A stretch of DNA of 64,000 nucleotides from Campylobacteraceae bacterium (GTDB taxonomy: Bacteria > Campylobacterota > Campylobacteria > Campylobacterales > Sulfurovaceae), in contig JALVWQ010000066.1 of assembly GCA_027034975.1 (NCBI GenBank), forward strand, positions 4,935 through 68,934. Reading direction: 5' to 3'. Below are positions 51,646 to 60,335 of this stretch, in pieces; within the stretch, counting starts at the first letter, position 1, and each line of letters begins with the position of its first letter. The translations under genes were made by a program, and so were the position numbers. The notes below the pieces were generated by a model. It was not told where the DNA came from, ran no database searches, and saw only the letters and a list, made by a program, of their open reading frames with translations.

Positions 51646-54450
51646 ATGCCCAAACAGAGACTTTTGGTTCCATTTCTTATAGTTATTCTAATATTTATAT
51701 CTTTTATAGCAATCCATCCACTAGCAAAACTCTTACCCACCAAAGAACATATCGATTACACTTTAAAAACTCCAGGTATGAACAATCATCATCATCCACC
51801 TCTTTTTTATCTACAAGACAATGGTCTCTTTTTTGTGCATCCTGCTCTAGAGATTAACGCAACTGGAGTATTTACATTTAAAAAAAATAGTGAACTACTT
51901 TTACACTTCTCAATTCAAAAAGGTTCTCCAGTAGGGAATATGCTGTTTGTTGTAAAGAAAAATAACATATTTGATAATAAGTTTTTAGTTAATGTTAAAA
52001 ACGATATACACTATAGGCTTAAAGTTAACGCAAACGATAAAATCACCATTATTGCCGATCCACTAGGTGCAACTTCGGGAGATTGGGGTAATTTAGAGGT
52101 TAAGCAGTATGAACCTCGTTATATCTTTAAGCTGCGTCTTATCCCATTTCTTTGGGCTATCTTTTTTATTTATCTAATGGGTAAAGGTCATTTCTATATT
52201 GCACTCAATAGTTATATTGGATTCCTACTTACACTTATAGCAGAAAAAGTAACCTTTGGGCCACTCTCCTACAGCGATACAATTGGCTACACACTACTCT
52301 TTTTCTTTTTAGGACTCCTCTTTACACTCATCTACCAAGAGTTAAGATTCTTAAAAAAATTTAAAATAGCTACCCTTATTAGTTGGCTAGCAACAATAGT
52401 TATCTATTTTATTCCAATTGCATTTATCACATTTGCCTTAGTTTTTGGTAAACCAATCAATTGGGACATTCTTTTTGCAATCTACCAAACAAATCCAAAC
52501 GAAGCTGTTGAGTACCTCCAATCTTTTATACCTATGCAATACCTGCTGAGTGCTTTAGCAATTACCCTTCTAATAGGCTATCTATTATGGCGTCAAGAAT
52601 TAAAAGAGAAAAAGAGAATAGAGAGATCACTCCTCATATTTTTTATAGCTCTTTTGGGATCGATCCTCTCCTATACTCTCCCAAATATTCGTATTCCCCA
52701 TTTAATATTTGATAGCTTATCGCAATACAATGCCGATTTGCATCGCTTGGTTGAGTTTCAAGAAAACCACCGAAAATTAACTAAAAACTATAGAGCCACC
52801 AAAAAAGAGAAACAAGAGACATATGTCGTAATTATTGGTGAATCGCTCAATAAGTATAATATAGGTCTCTATGGACACTTCCGCAATACAACTCCACTTC
52901 TAGAAAATGCAAAAAAAGATAATCTACATCTCTTTAATAATGCCTACTCTAATGCTGGTAATACAATGCAAGTGCTCTCCTATGCTCTTACAGAGGCCAA
53001 TCAATACAATAAGAAAAAATACTATAACTCTCCATCATTTATCGATATTTTCAATAAAGCTGGATTTGATACATATTGGCTAGCAAGACAAGAGATCCTC
53101 GATCCTAATGTAGTCTCTATCCTTGCTCACGGTGCAAAACACTCAATCGATCTAGTTAACAAATTTAATGCCGATAGAAACTCTACAGCATATGAAGATG
53201 CAAAAGTAATACAAAGCTTTCAGAAATATCTAACTCAATCTAGAAATAGTGGGAAAAATAGACTTTTTATTATTCATCTCTATGGAAATCACTTTAAATA
53301 TAGTGATAGATATCCAAAGGAATTTAGCAAATTCCCTACAGCTAAACCATATATACTAGGAACAAACAACAGAGCCATTGTGGGAGATTACAGTGAATAT
53401 GACAATAGTATCTATTTTAATGACTATGTTGTAAACTCACTGCTTCAAATTCTCAAAAAAGAAGATGGCATCTCAACACTGCTCTATTTTTCAGATCACG
53501 GAGAAGATATAGGTAGGCATTTAGGTCACACCTCTAGACTTGAAAGTTTTACCTATGAAATGACCCAAATTCCACTTTTAGCTTGGTTTAGTCAAGAGTA
53601 TATCGATCGCTATCCTCAAAAATATAATACTCTCCTTTCTCATGCAAACTCACTCTTTTCTAACGATATGATATATGATACTATTATTGGTTTAGCAAAT
53701 ATTAAAACCAATCACTACAGTCCTACTTATGACCTAAGTTCACCAAAATACAAACTCAATCCTAAAGATGCTTTAACGCTTCACGGTAAAAAACGCTATA
53801 CAGCATCTGATAACTATATCTACTGGAGAGAGTACAATGCCAAACTTTTAAAAGGAAAAAGTTTCTACCCTAAGTTAGTTGCAAACGATACAGACTCAGT
53901 TGCAAAGCTAAACGAGGCATGGAACCTTGGATTTAGAGCATTTAAATTAAACCTTTACTATATGGCAGATAAAAAGAGTTTCCAAGCTGGTACAGACAAA
54001 TACGATACTGGCGGTAATTTAATTGATACTTTAAGCTATTTCAAAAAAGATAAAATAGAACACCTAATACTCCATTTAGCGAATCTCTCTAAAGATAATT
54101 TAAATGCTATTTTAGAAAGACTCAATACAATAAAATCAAAACTTCCATCAAAAGAGAAAATTACACTTTTAATAGAGAATAGTAACTTTATAAAAGCACT
54201 CAAAGCCAAGGGGTGGAGAGTAGCTCTTAAGAGCAGTCAACTTATTCAAAGCGGTGCAGACTCTCTTATGATTAATGCAAAAGGTATAAATAAAGAACAA
54301 ATCAAAAACTCCTCTACTTCTCTTATTATCAACCATGCCTTTAATCTTGCAGATAGCAAGTTAGAGAAGAAGTTAAATAGTTTAGAGTATCTCAACTCTA
54401 GCAATATTGGTGCTCTTTTGGTTGATTTTAAGTCAGAGTTTAAGTGGTAA
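51646..54450 (+). CDS. Phosphoethanolamine-transferase-like protein with extra domains, paralogue 2
   Basis: A 934-aa full-length paralogue of the 46442 gene. I chose ATG 51646, with AAAAAGG 6 nt upstream; an in-frame start at 51550 adds a non-conserved leader. Same layout: helix, beta-sandwich (ADPLGATSGDWGNL), helices, sulfatase-fold transferase with Glu399, Thr440 (NTMQVLSYALTEA) and Asp617-His618 (SDHGED), and the C-terminal barrel-like domain. In that domain the GDPD/menorin-type His and acidic pair are degraded (LVANDTDSVAKLNEAW, KLNLYY), more so than in paralogue 1. Two copies may modify different acceptors or differ in regulation. Confidence 0.8.
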   Translation: MPKQRLLVPFLIVILIFISFIAIHPLAKLLPTKEHIDYTLKTPGMNNHHHPPLFYLQDNGLFFVHPALEINATGVFTFKKNSELLLHFSIQKGSPVGNMLFVVKKNNIFDNKFLVNVKNDIHYRLKVNANDKITIIADPLGATSGDWGNLEVKQYEPRYIFKLRLIPFLWAIFFIYLMGKGHFYIALNSYIGFLLTLIAEKVTFGPLSYSDTIGYTLLFFFLGLLFTLIYQELRFLKKFKIATLISWLATIVIYFIPIAFITFALVFGKPINWDILFAIYQTNPNEAVEYLQSFIPMQYLLSALAITLLIGYLLWRQELKEKKRIERSLLIFFIALLGSILSYTLPNIRIPHLIFDSLSQYNADLHRLVEFQENHRKLTKNYRATKKEKQETYVVIIGESLNKYNIGLYGHFRNTTPLLENAKKDNLHLFNNAYSNAGNTMQVLSYALTEANQYNKKKYYNSPSFIDIFNKAGFDTYWLARQEILDPNVVSILAHGAKHSIDLVNKFNADRNSTAYEDAKVIQSFQKYLTQSRNSGKNRLFIIHLYGNHFKYSDRYPKEFSKFPTAKPYILGTNNRAIVGDYSEYDNSIYFNDYVVNSLLQILKKEDGISTLLYFSDHGEDIGRHLGHTSRLESFTYEMTQIPLLAWFSQEYIDRYPQKYNTLLSHANSLFSNDMIYDTIIGLANIKTNHYSPTYDLSSPKYKLNPKDALTLHGKKRYTASDNYIYWREYNAKLLKGKSFYPKLVANDTDSVAKLNEAWNLGFRAFKLNLYYMADKKSFQAGTDKYDTGGNLIDTLSYFKKDKIEHLILHLANLSKDNLNAILERLNTIKSKLPSKEKITLLIENSNFIKALKAKGWRVALKSSQLIQSGADSLMINAKGINKEQIKNSSTSLIINHAFNLADSKLEKKLNSLEYLNSSNIGALLVDFKSEFKW

Positions 54451-54468
54451 AAGAGAGTCTCTCTTTTA
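54448..54468. terminator. Bidirectional terminator covering both stop codons
   Basis: TAAAAGAGAG-T-CTCTCTTTTA is a perfect 10-bp inverted repeat. The first TAA is the stop of paralogue 2, and the final TTA is the complement of the RND gene's stop. The stem has A/T flanks, so either strand ends in a T-run. Confidence 0.65.
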
Positions 54469-57400
54469 TCCATTATCTTTTAGCTCATACTTGCTTCTTA
54501 GCCACCTATCAAGTGGGTAGACAATTTTATAGATTGCTGGCACTACCAGCAGAGTTAAGATTGTAGAACTCACAAGCCCACCAATGATTGCTAGTGCCAT
54601 AGGCGAATTGCTCTCAAACCCTGGACCCTTACTAAAGGCTAGAGGAATCATCGCCCCAATCATCGCAAAGGTTGTCATCAATATTGGGCGTAGACGCTTC
54701 TCACCAGCTTTAATAATGGCACTATCTAAATCTAAGCCCTCTTTAATAGCTCGGTTTGCGTAATCTACAACCAAAATGGCATTTTTACCAACCATTCCAA
54801 GCAGCAATATAATTCCAATCATTACAAAGAGGCTAAAGTTATTACCACTTAGATATAAAGCAACCATTACCCCAGTGAATGATAGCGGCATAGCAACCAT
54901 AATAATTAATGGCTGTATAAAGGACTCATAGAGTGCTGCTAATATTAGATAAATTAGAATAACTGCCAAGCCAACAGCACCCGCAAAGGCTTTTGCGGTA
55001 TCTTGCATATGCTCTATATCGCCTGTAAAGCGGTAGCTATACCCCTTTGGAAGGAGTGGTTTTAGCTCCTTTTCTATCTGCTTCATAACCACATTTAGGC
55101 TTACTCCATTAATCCCTGCAGTTACCAAAACTTTATGCTCCATATCGTAGCGGTTAATAGAGGCTAGCTTCGAGCTCTTCTCTATCTTAATAATCCCCTC
55201 TAGCGGTATTAAATTGCCACTCTTTGCACGCACTTTAAGCTTTTTAATACTCTCTATATTTTGGCGATTACTATCGCTTAATCGCATCGTAATATCGTAC
55301 TCTCGCCCACCCTCTTGGTAGTAGGATATTGGCATCTCACTTGAATATGCAGCAATCAAAAGCTTTGCTACCTCACTTGCATTTACCCCAAATCTTGCAG
55401 CACTCTCTTTATCGATTTTAATATTGATTTGCGGCTTTCCACCAACCAAGTCGCTATCGATATCGGCTAAGCCTTTGATCGCTTTCATCTTCTGCATCAA
55501 TTGAGATGAAATCTCCTCTAGCTTTTTAAAATCACTCCCTGTAATTACCACCTGCACAGGGGCAGAGCTCTCGCCTGTCTCAAATGGAGGGAGTTTAAGC
55601 ACAACAATATTTAACCCCTTATAGTTTGCAAACTTCTCCCTATACTTTTTTATAATTTTCGCCTGCGGCATATTAAGACGCTGCTCTTTTGGAATTGTTT
55701 TTACATAAATCTTTGCCTTGTAGGGCTCTTTTGCTGCATTGTAAGCGATAGAGAGAATGGCATACTTAGTAAGCTTATCTGCTCTAATCTCTTCTAAAAT
55801 TGGCTCTACCTTCTCTCGCATCGCCTCAAGACTTGTGCCAACTGGTGCTTTAATAAGCACTTGATACTCTCCATTATCCTCCATTGGCATAAAGTCCATA
55901 CCAACTTTAAGTCCAAAACTTGCAATTAAAAGAGAAATTGTCAACAAGAGTGTAATATATTTAAAGCGAATAATCTTACTAACAATAGCTTTATAGATAC
56001 TATCTAACTTCACATAAAAGCCCTCTGTTGCTCTATAAAACCAACTCTCTTTAGAGTTCAGTGTTCGTGCCGAAACTGTAGGGATAAGCATCAAGGCAAT
56101 AAAGAAAGAGAGAACTATCCCAGAAGCCACAGTAACAGCAAACGAGTTAAAAAAGAGCCCCACAATTCCATCCATAAAGGCAATTGGTATAAAGACCGCT
56201 AAAAGCACGGCAGAGATCCCCATAATCGAGAAGGCTATCTCGCCAATCCCCTCAGTTGCTGCTTGCAGAGCACTCTTACCCTCTTCGAGCTTTTTGGTGA
56301 TATTCTCAATCACAACAATTGCATCATCAATAAAGATACCAATTGCCAAAGTTAAACCAATCATAGTAAGTCTATTTAAGTCATACCCTAGCCAATTAAT
56401 AATAGCAAATGTTCCAATTACCGAAGTTGGTATCGCAATAGCCGAAACAAACGTTGCTCGAAAATTTCGCAAAAATAAAAATACAATTAATATCGATAGA
56501 ATCGAACCATAAATTAAATCGAATGTAACATTGTGCATATTGACTAAAATCTTTTCGGACTGGTCATTTACCAGCTGCAGCGTATAATTTTTCCCTGCAA
56601 TCTCTTTGAGACGCGGCATTAATGCTTTTACTCTCTTAATAATCTCTAAAACATTCTCGCCTGAGACCTTCTTAACAACTAGAGTAACTCCTTGCATACC
56701 ATTAAGACTTGAGTAGCTCTTCGCATCGCTAATAGAGTCCTTTACCTCAGCCACATCGCCTAAGTGTACTCCAGGCTTGATAATTAAACTCTTTAGCTCC
56801 TCAATACTATCTGCATCCGCCTTTACCTTAAGCTTTATAAGCTCTTTAGAATTCTCTATCTCTCCAGCCCCAAGCGATAGGTTATTTGCTGCAATTAAAC
56901 CTTGCAGTTCTGTAGCACTTAGCCCATACCTATTGAGTCTATTAGGATCTATAAAGATGCGAATCTCCCTCTCTCGTAAACCCAAAATATCGACTGCTCC
57001 AACCCCCTTAATTCGCTGCAACTTTGGCTTTAGCTGCTCTTTTGCTAGCTTCATTAGAGCCTTTGCATCACCACTTTTACTTGCAACAAAAATATCAATT
57101 ACCTCTCCACCAATTCCTAGCTTTCTAACAATAGGCTTTTCTACATTGGTGGGCAGACTCAGCGAGCCTAATTTATCGCGGACATCGTTTGTTGCCTCAT
57201 CTAAATCTTTATCAAGCTCAAACTGCACTACAACATTACTAAAGTTATCGTAACTTGTAGAGACGAGCTTCTTAATGCCATCAATCCCACTTACTGCCTC
57301 TTCTATCTTATCGGTTAATTTACTCTCCACTGTTGTAGCATCAGCCCCATGGTAGATTGTCTGAATCGAAACAACTGGAAAATCGACATTTGGAAACAAA

Positions 57401-57501
57401 TTAACAGGCATAGTTCGATAGGAGATAAGCCCAAAAACAATAAAGAGCATCACCCCCATAAGTGTTGCTATTGGGCGTTTGATTGCAAAGTTATACATCA
57501 C
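54466..57501 (-). CDS. RND-family efflux pump, inner-membrane subunit
   Basis: A 1011-aa AcrB/HAE1-type transporter with 12 helices and two large periplasmic loops. The typical N-terminus is FAIKRPIATLMGVMLFIVFGLISY, and the proton-relay Asp pair is in IGIFIDDAIVVIENI. IILLGMVGKNAILVVDYANR is the conserved helix-11 block. The gene is last in the operon and overlaps the fusion-protein gene by 4 bp (ATGA). Substrate range cannot be read from sequence. Confidence 0.93.
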   Translation of the reverse strand: MMYNFAIKRPIATLMGVMLFIVFGLISYRTMPVNLFPNVDFPVVSIQTIYHGADATTVESKLTDKIEEAVSGIDGIKKLVSTSYDNFSNVVVQFELDKDLDEATNDVRDKLGSLSLPTNVEKPIVRKLGIGGEVIDIFVASKSGDAKALMKLAKEQLKPKLQRIKGVGAVDILGLREREIRIFIDPNRLNRYGLSATELQGLIAANNLSLGAGEIENSKELIKLKVKADADSIEELKSLIIKPGVHLGDVAEVKDSISDAKSYSSLNGMQGVTLVVKKVSGENVLEIIKRVKALMPRLKEIAGKNYTLQLVNDQSEKILVNMHNVTFDLIYGSILSILIVFLFLRNFRATFVSAIAIPTSVIGTFAIINWLGYDLNRLTMIGLTLAIGIFIDDAIVVIENITKKLEEGKSALQAATEGIGEIAFSIMGISAVLLAVFIPIAFMDGIVGLFFNSFAVTVASGIVLSFFIALMLIPTVSARTLNSKESWFYRATEGFYVKLDSIYKAIVSKIIRFKYITLLLTISLLIASFGLKVGMDFMPMEDNGEYQVLIKAPVGTSLEAMREKVEPILEEIRADKLTKYAILSIAYNAAKEPYKAKIYVKTIPKEQRLNMPQAKIIKKYREKFANYKGLNIVVLKLPPFETGESSAPVQVVITGSDFKKLEEISSQLMQKMKAIKGLADIDSDLVGGKPQINIKIDKESAARFGVNASEVAKLLIAAYSSEMPISYYQEGGREYDITMRLSDSNRQNIESIKKLKVRAKSGNLIPLEGIIKIEKSSKLASINRYDMEHKVLVTAGINGVSLNVVMKQIEKELKPLLPKGYSYRFTGDIEHMQDTAKAFAGAVGLAVILIYLILAALYESFIQPLIIMVAMPLSFTGVMVALYLSGNNFSLFVMIGIILLLGMVGKNAILVVDYANRAIKEGLDLDSAIIKAGEKRLRPILMTTFAMIGAMIPLAFSKGPGFESNSPMALAIIGGLVSSTILTLLVVPAIYKIVYPLDRWLRSKYELKDNG

Positions 57502-58199
57502 TTCTCTCCAGCTTCTATTGTGCCATCACCAAAGAGTCCACTTGCTAAATTTCTAGCATCTACTTCGGCTTTTGCTGTTCTTTTTTTAGCGTCAATTGTT
57601 GGATATATTTTAGTAATTCTGCCACTATATATCTTATCGCTTCCATCTAACTTATACTTAAAAATATCGCCAACTTTGACGCTACTTAGATACTTTTGAT
57701 CAAACTCTAAAAGGAGTTTCTTGGGCTTACTTTCGATTCTAAAGAGCATTCTTGGTGCCATGGCACTTACAACATCACCAACCTCAATTGCCTTTTTAGT
57801 AATAATTCCATCAAATGGAGCCTTAAGATAGCTTTTATTTAAATTAGCAACGGCTAAATTATACTCAGCCTTGGCCTTTTTATACTCAAATTCAAACTTA
57901 TCAAAGATCGCCTTGTTTTGGACATCTTTTGCTCTTAATGCCCTGTTGTAACTCTTCTTTGCATACTCTAAAGCAGCTTTTGCCTTTGCAACATATGCCT
58001 TGAGGTCACTATTCTCTAGGCTCGCTAATGTCTGCTGCTTAGAGACTACACTCCCAATATCTACCTTCACCTCTTTTACCATCCCATTGGTGCTAAAGGC
58101 TAAGTTTGCTACCCTTTTGGGGAGAACATTAAAAGTTGCATAGACCCCTTGGGCAAAACTTGCTACTGTTAAAACTACTACTAAAACTATCCTTTTCAT
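57498..58199 (-). CDS. Periplasmic membrane-fusion protein of the RND pump
   Basis: A 233-aa AcrA/HlyD-like adaptor. Signal peptide (1-16), lipoyl-like half-motifs (MVKEVKVDIGSVVSKQQTLASLE and YLKAPFDGIITKKAIEVGDVVS) around a coiled-coil hairpin (~55-110), then a beta-barrel (LLEFDQKYLSSVKVGD). It ends soon after ARNLASGLFGDGTIEAGEK, so it lacks much of the C-terminal membrane-proximal domain of AcrA (usually about 370-400 aa). Small adaptors of this kind are common with Campylobacterota RND pumps (general impression). Confidence 0.88.
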   Translation of the reverse strand: MKRIVLVVVLTVASFAQGVYATFNVLPKRVANLAFSTNGMVKEVKVDIGSVVSKQQTLASLENSDLKAYVAKAKAALEYAKKSYNRALRAKDVQNKAIFDKFEFEYKKAKAEYNLAVANLNKSYLKAPFDGIITKKAIEVGDVVSAMAPRMLFRIESKPKKLLLEFDQKYLSSVKVGDIFKYKLDGSDKIYSGRITKIYPTIDAKKRTAKAEVDARNLASGLFGDGTIEAGEK

Positions 58200-58217
58200 T
58201 CTATTTCTCCTTTTTTC

Positions 58218-58314
58218 GAAGCTAAGAGCTCAGAGCCCAGAGCTTAGAGCTAAATTGTTTATCTCTTCAAAAACCAAATACATTCAGAATTCAAAATTCA
58301 TCATTCAACATTAA
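58218..58314. repeat. AGCT- and AATTC-type repeats inside the efflux operon
   Basis: AAGCTAAGAGCTCAGAGCCCAGAGCTTAGAGCT (58219-58252), then AGAATTCAAAATTCATCATTCAACATT (58285-58312). This repeat DNA fills the 122-bp gap between the TolC-like and fusion-protein genes, the only sizeable gap in the operon. Confidence 0.6.
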
Positions 58315-58321
58315 ATCCATC

Positions 58322-59539
58322 CTATCGCACAAAGCTCCTAATATCATACCCTGCATTGTAGTAGTAGAGTGCATAGGCAATCTCTAGCTCATATCTCGCT
58401 TTTGCCAAATTTGCCTTTGCAGTTACCATTTCGCTTAAGGCATTTAGGTAGCTTACATAATCACTTAAGCCACTCTCATACTGCTTTTTCACTGTTGCAA
58501 AGAGCTTTTGTTGAGCCGTATACTGTGCCTTTAGTGCCCCTATATGCTCCCTTGCAACTGCTAACTTTTGCTTGCTTAATCTATACTGCATCTTTTGCTC
58601 TTGAAGCTTTTGCTTAATCTCAAGCCCAAGCGATATCGCTTGCAGCTTTATAGCTTGTGCTTTCTCTTTGCTAGCCCCACCATCGTAAAGCCTAATGCCT
58701 GCACTTAAGTCTATTTTTGCTTGATGCCCTAAACCTTTAGGGTGTGCTCTATCGCTTCTACCATACCCATAGATATTGTAACTTGCATCTAAATTAATAT
58801 GTACATTCGTAGCACTCTTTGCCATCTTGGAACCACTTAAAATCGCCTTTTGCTTTAGCTTTAAAGCTCTTATTAAATCGTTTGCTCTAAAGCTTACTTT
58901 TTTCTTGATAAAGTGGGAGTTTCCAAGACTTTTAATTCGATAGTTTGCCTTTAAACTCATAATGTTTACTAGACTCTTTCGCTGAAATTGTAAAGAGTGA
59001 ATATTATCTTTTACAAGTGCCAAAGCTGCTTTGAGGCTATAGAGATTATCAACAGTTGCAAAGCCACTCTCTACTAGTACTTTTGTCTTTTTTAGCTGCT
59101 CTACTAGTGTTTGCTGCTTTAATTTGAGTGCAGAAATTAGGGCATCGAGGCTCTTGATATTGTAATAATCCTGCACAATTTGCAAATATAAACTCTTACT
59201 AAAGAAGCTCTTATTAAACTTTGCCGAGGCTAGTTCAAACCGCTTCTGTGCAACCTTCGCTTGCTTTAAACCCCCATCATATATCGCATACTTTAGCTTT
59301 ACACTCGTTCCATAAATAGTGCCAGGCTGCATAAAAGACCTTGGATGCGAATCACTTAGAAATGCCCCTACTTCGATTGTTGGCATCTTCTCACTACTAA
59401 CACTCTTCAATTCATGTTGTTTCGCCTCTATCTGTATCTCTTTTGCCTGTACCAAATTTGCTTCTTGGGCATGGTTTAAGAGGCTCTTTAATCCACCACC
59501 ATTGAGCAAAAATGGCACTATAACTAATAGCTTTTTCAC
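58322..59539 (-). CDS. TolC-family outer-membrane efflux protein
   Basis: A 405-aa OEP protein. Signal peptide (~1-20), then two structurally similar halves rich in long helices, each with the TolC pattern (EIGAFLSDSHP... and ...YNIYGYGRSD; KATVKKQYESGLSDYVSYLNALSEMVTAKANLAKARYELEIAYALYY at the end). It forms the trimeric outer-membrane channel for the RND pump. ATG 59539 overlaps the TetR gene's stop by 4 bp, so regulator and pump are co-transcribed. Confidence 0.88.
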   Translation of the reverse strand: MKKLLVIVPFLLNGGGLKSLLNHAQEANLVQAKEIQIEAKQHELKSVSSEKMPTIEVGAFLSDSHPRSFMQPGTIYGTSVKLKYAIYDGGLKQAKVAQKRFELASAKFNKSFFSKSLYLQIVQDYYNIKSLDALISALKLKQQTLVEQLKKTKVLVESGFATVDNLYSLKAALALVKDNIHSLQFQRKSLVNIMSLKANYRIKSLGNSHFIKKKVSFRANDLIRALKLKQKAILSGSKMAKSATNVHINLDASYNIYGYGRSDRAHPKGLGHQAKIDLSAGIRLYDGGASKEKAQAIKLQAISLGLEIKQKLQEQKMQYRLSKQKLAVAREHIGALKAQYTAQQKLFATVKKQYESGLSDYVSYLNALSEMVTAKANLAKARYELEIAYALYYYNAGYDIRSFVR

Positions 59540-60132
59540 CTCTTCTCTCCATCTACACGATAGCTTAACTCTATAAATCGATTGATCTCTTCTTCTAATC
59601 TGTCACTATTACCAGTACTTATACAAGTTATATATATCCCTTTTACCGAACTAATTAACATTTTAGAGAGCTGCTTCGATATACTCTTTAACTCTGGATT
59701 GCTCTCATCTTCCAATAAAATCTCCTCTAACCAACTGCTATAGAGATTAAAGCACTCCATCTGAAATTTTTGCATCTCTGGGCTTGGCGAGACCAAAGAG
59801 ATAGCCATAAATTCGTTATAGAGTTTTCGTAAATCGGCATACTTACTATCATAGAAAAAGCTAGCAAAGAGCTTTAACTTCTCTATCTTCTCTTCTGTCT
59901 CACTCAGCTTTATCTCCATCAGTGCATTATATTCACCCATTAAAATCTGTGCTAACTCAAAGACGAGATCCTCTTTATTCTCAAAATACTCATAGAAACT
60001 CCCTTTTCCAATACCAGCGTGTTTGGTGATTTTGCTAATTGTTAACGAACGAATATCTTCGTTTATAACCAAATCTTTACAAGCAAGGGCTATTGTTTGC
60101 CTTTTTTTCGCCTTATCTACAACTATTGCCAT
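59536..60132 (-). CDS. TetR-family regulator of the efflux operon
   Basis: A 198-aa regulator. The N-terminal helix-turn-helix (about 10-60) reads RSLTISKITKHAGIGKGSFYEYFENKEDLV, the TetR signature; the all-helical ligand domain follows. It is the first gene of the operon it probably controls, with a TGACC-GTC-GGTCA palindrome 20 bases upstream of its start. Autorepression with release on ligand binding is the usual arrangement (inference). Confidence 0.9.
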   Translation of the reverse strand: MAIVVDKAKKRQTIALACKDLVINEDIRSLTISKITKHAGIGKGSFYEYFENKEDLVFELAQILMGEYNALMEIKLSETEEKIEKLKLFASFFYDSKYADLRKLYNEFMAISLVSPSPEMQKFQMECFNLYSSWLEEILLEDESNPELKSISKQLSKMLISSVKGIYITCISTGNSDRLEEEINRFIELSYRVDGEKR

Positions 60133-60146
60133 AGTCTCTCCTTAAT

Positions 60147-60168
60147 TTGACTGACCGTCGGTCAATTG
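60147..60168. promoter_or_regulatory. TetR-type operator
   Basis: TGACCGTCGGTCA (60152-60164) is a perfect 5-bp-arm palindrome inside a longer imperfect one (TTGACTGACCGTCGGTCAATT). It lies directly upstream of the regulator gene. Position, symmetry and sequence fit TetR-family operators. Confidence 0.7.
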
Positions 60169-60301
60169 TAAAAGTATACAATAACAATAATAAAAAATCA
60201 AGAGCCTAAAATCTCAACTTTTAGATCCATTTTTAGAACCTATTACAAAATATAGAACTATATAATCTCTTATATCACTGTACGGATGTAAAAAAATATG
60301 T

Positions 60302-60307
60302 TACAAT
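60302..60307 (+). promoter_or_regulatory. -10 box of the PilJ-repeat gene
   Basis: TACAAT in TGTTACAATAAG, 28 bases before the ATG, with RBS AAAAGG between. Confidence 0.4.
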
Positions 60308-60335
60308 AAGAAAAAAATCACAAAAGGTTCATAAA

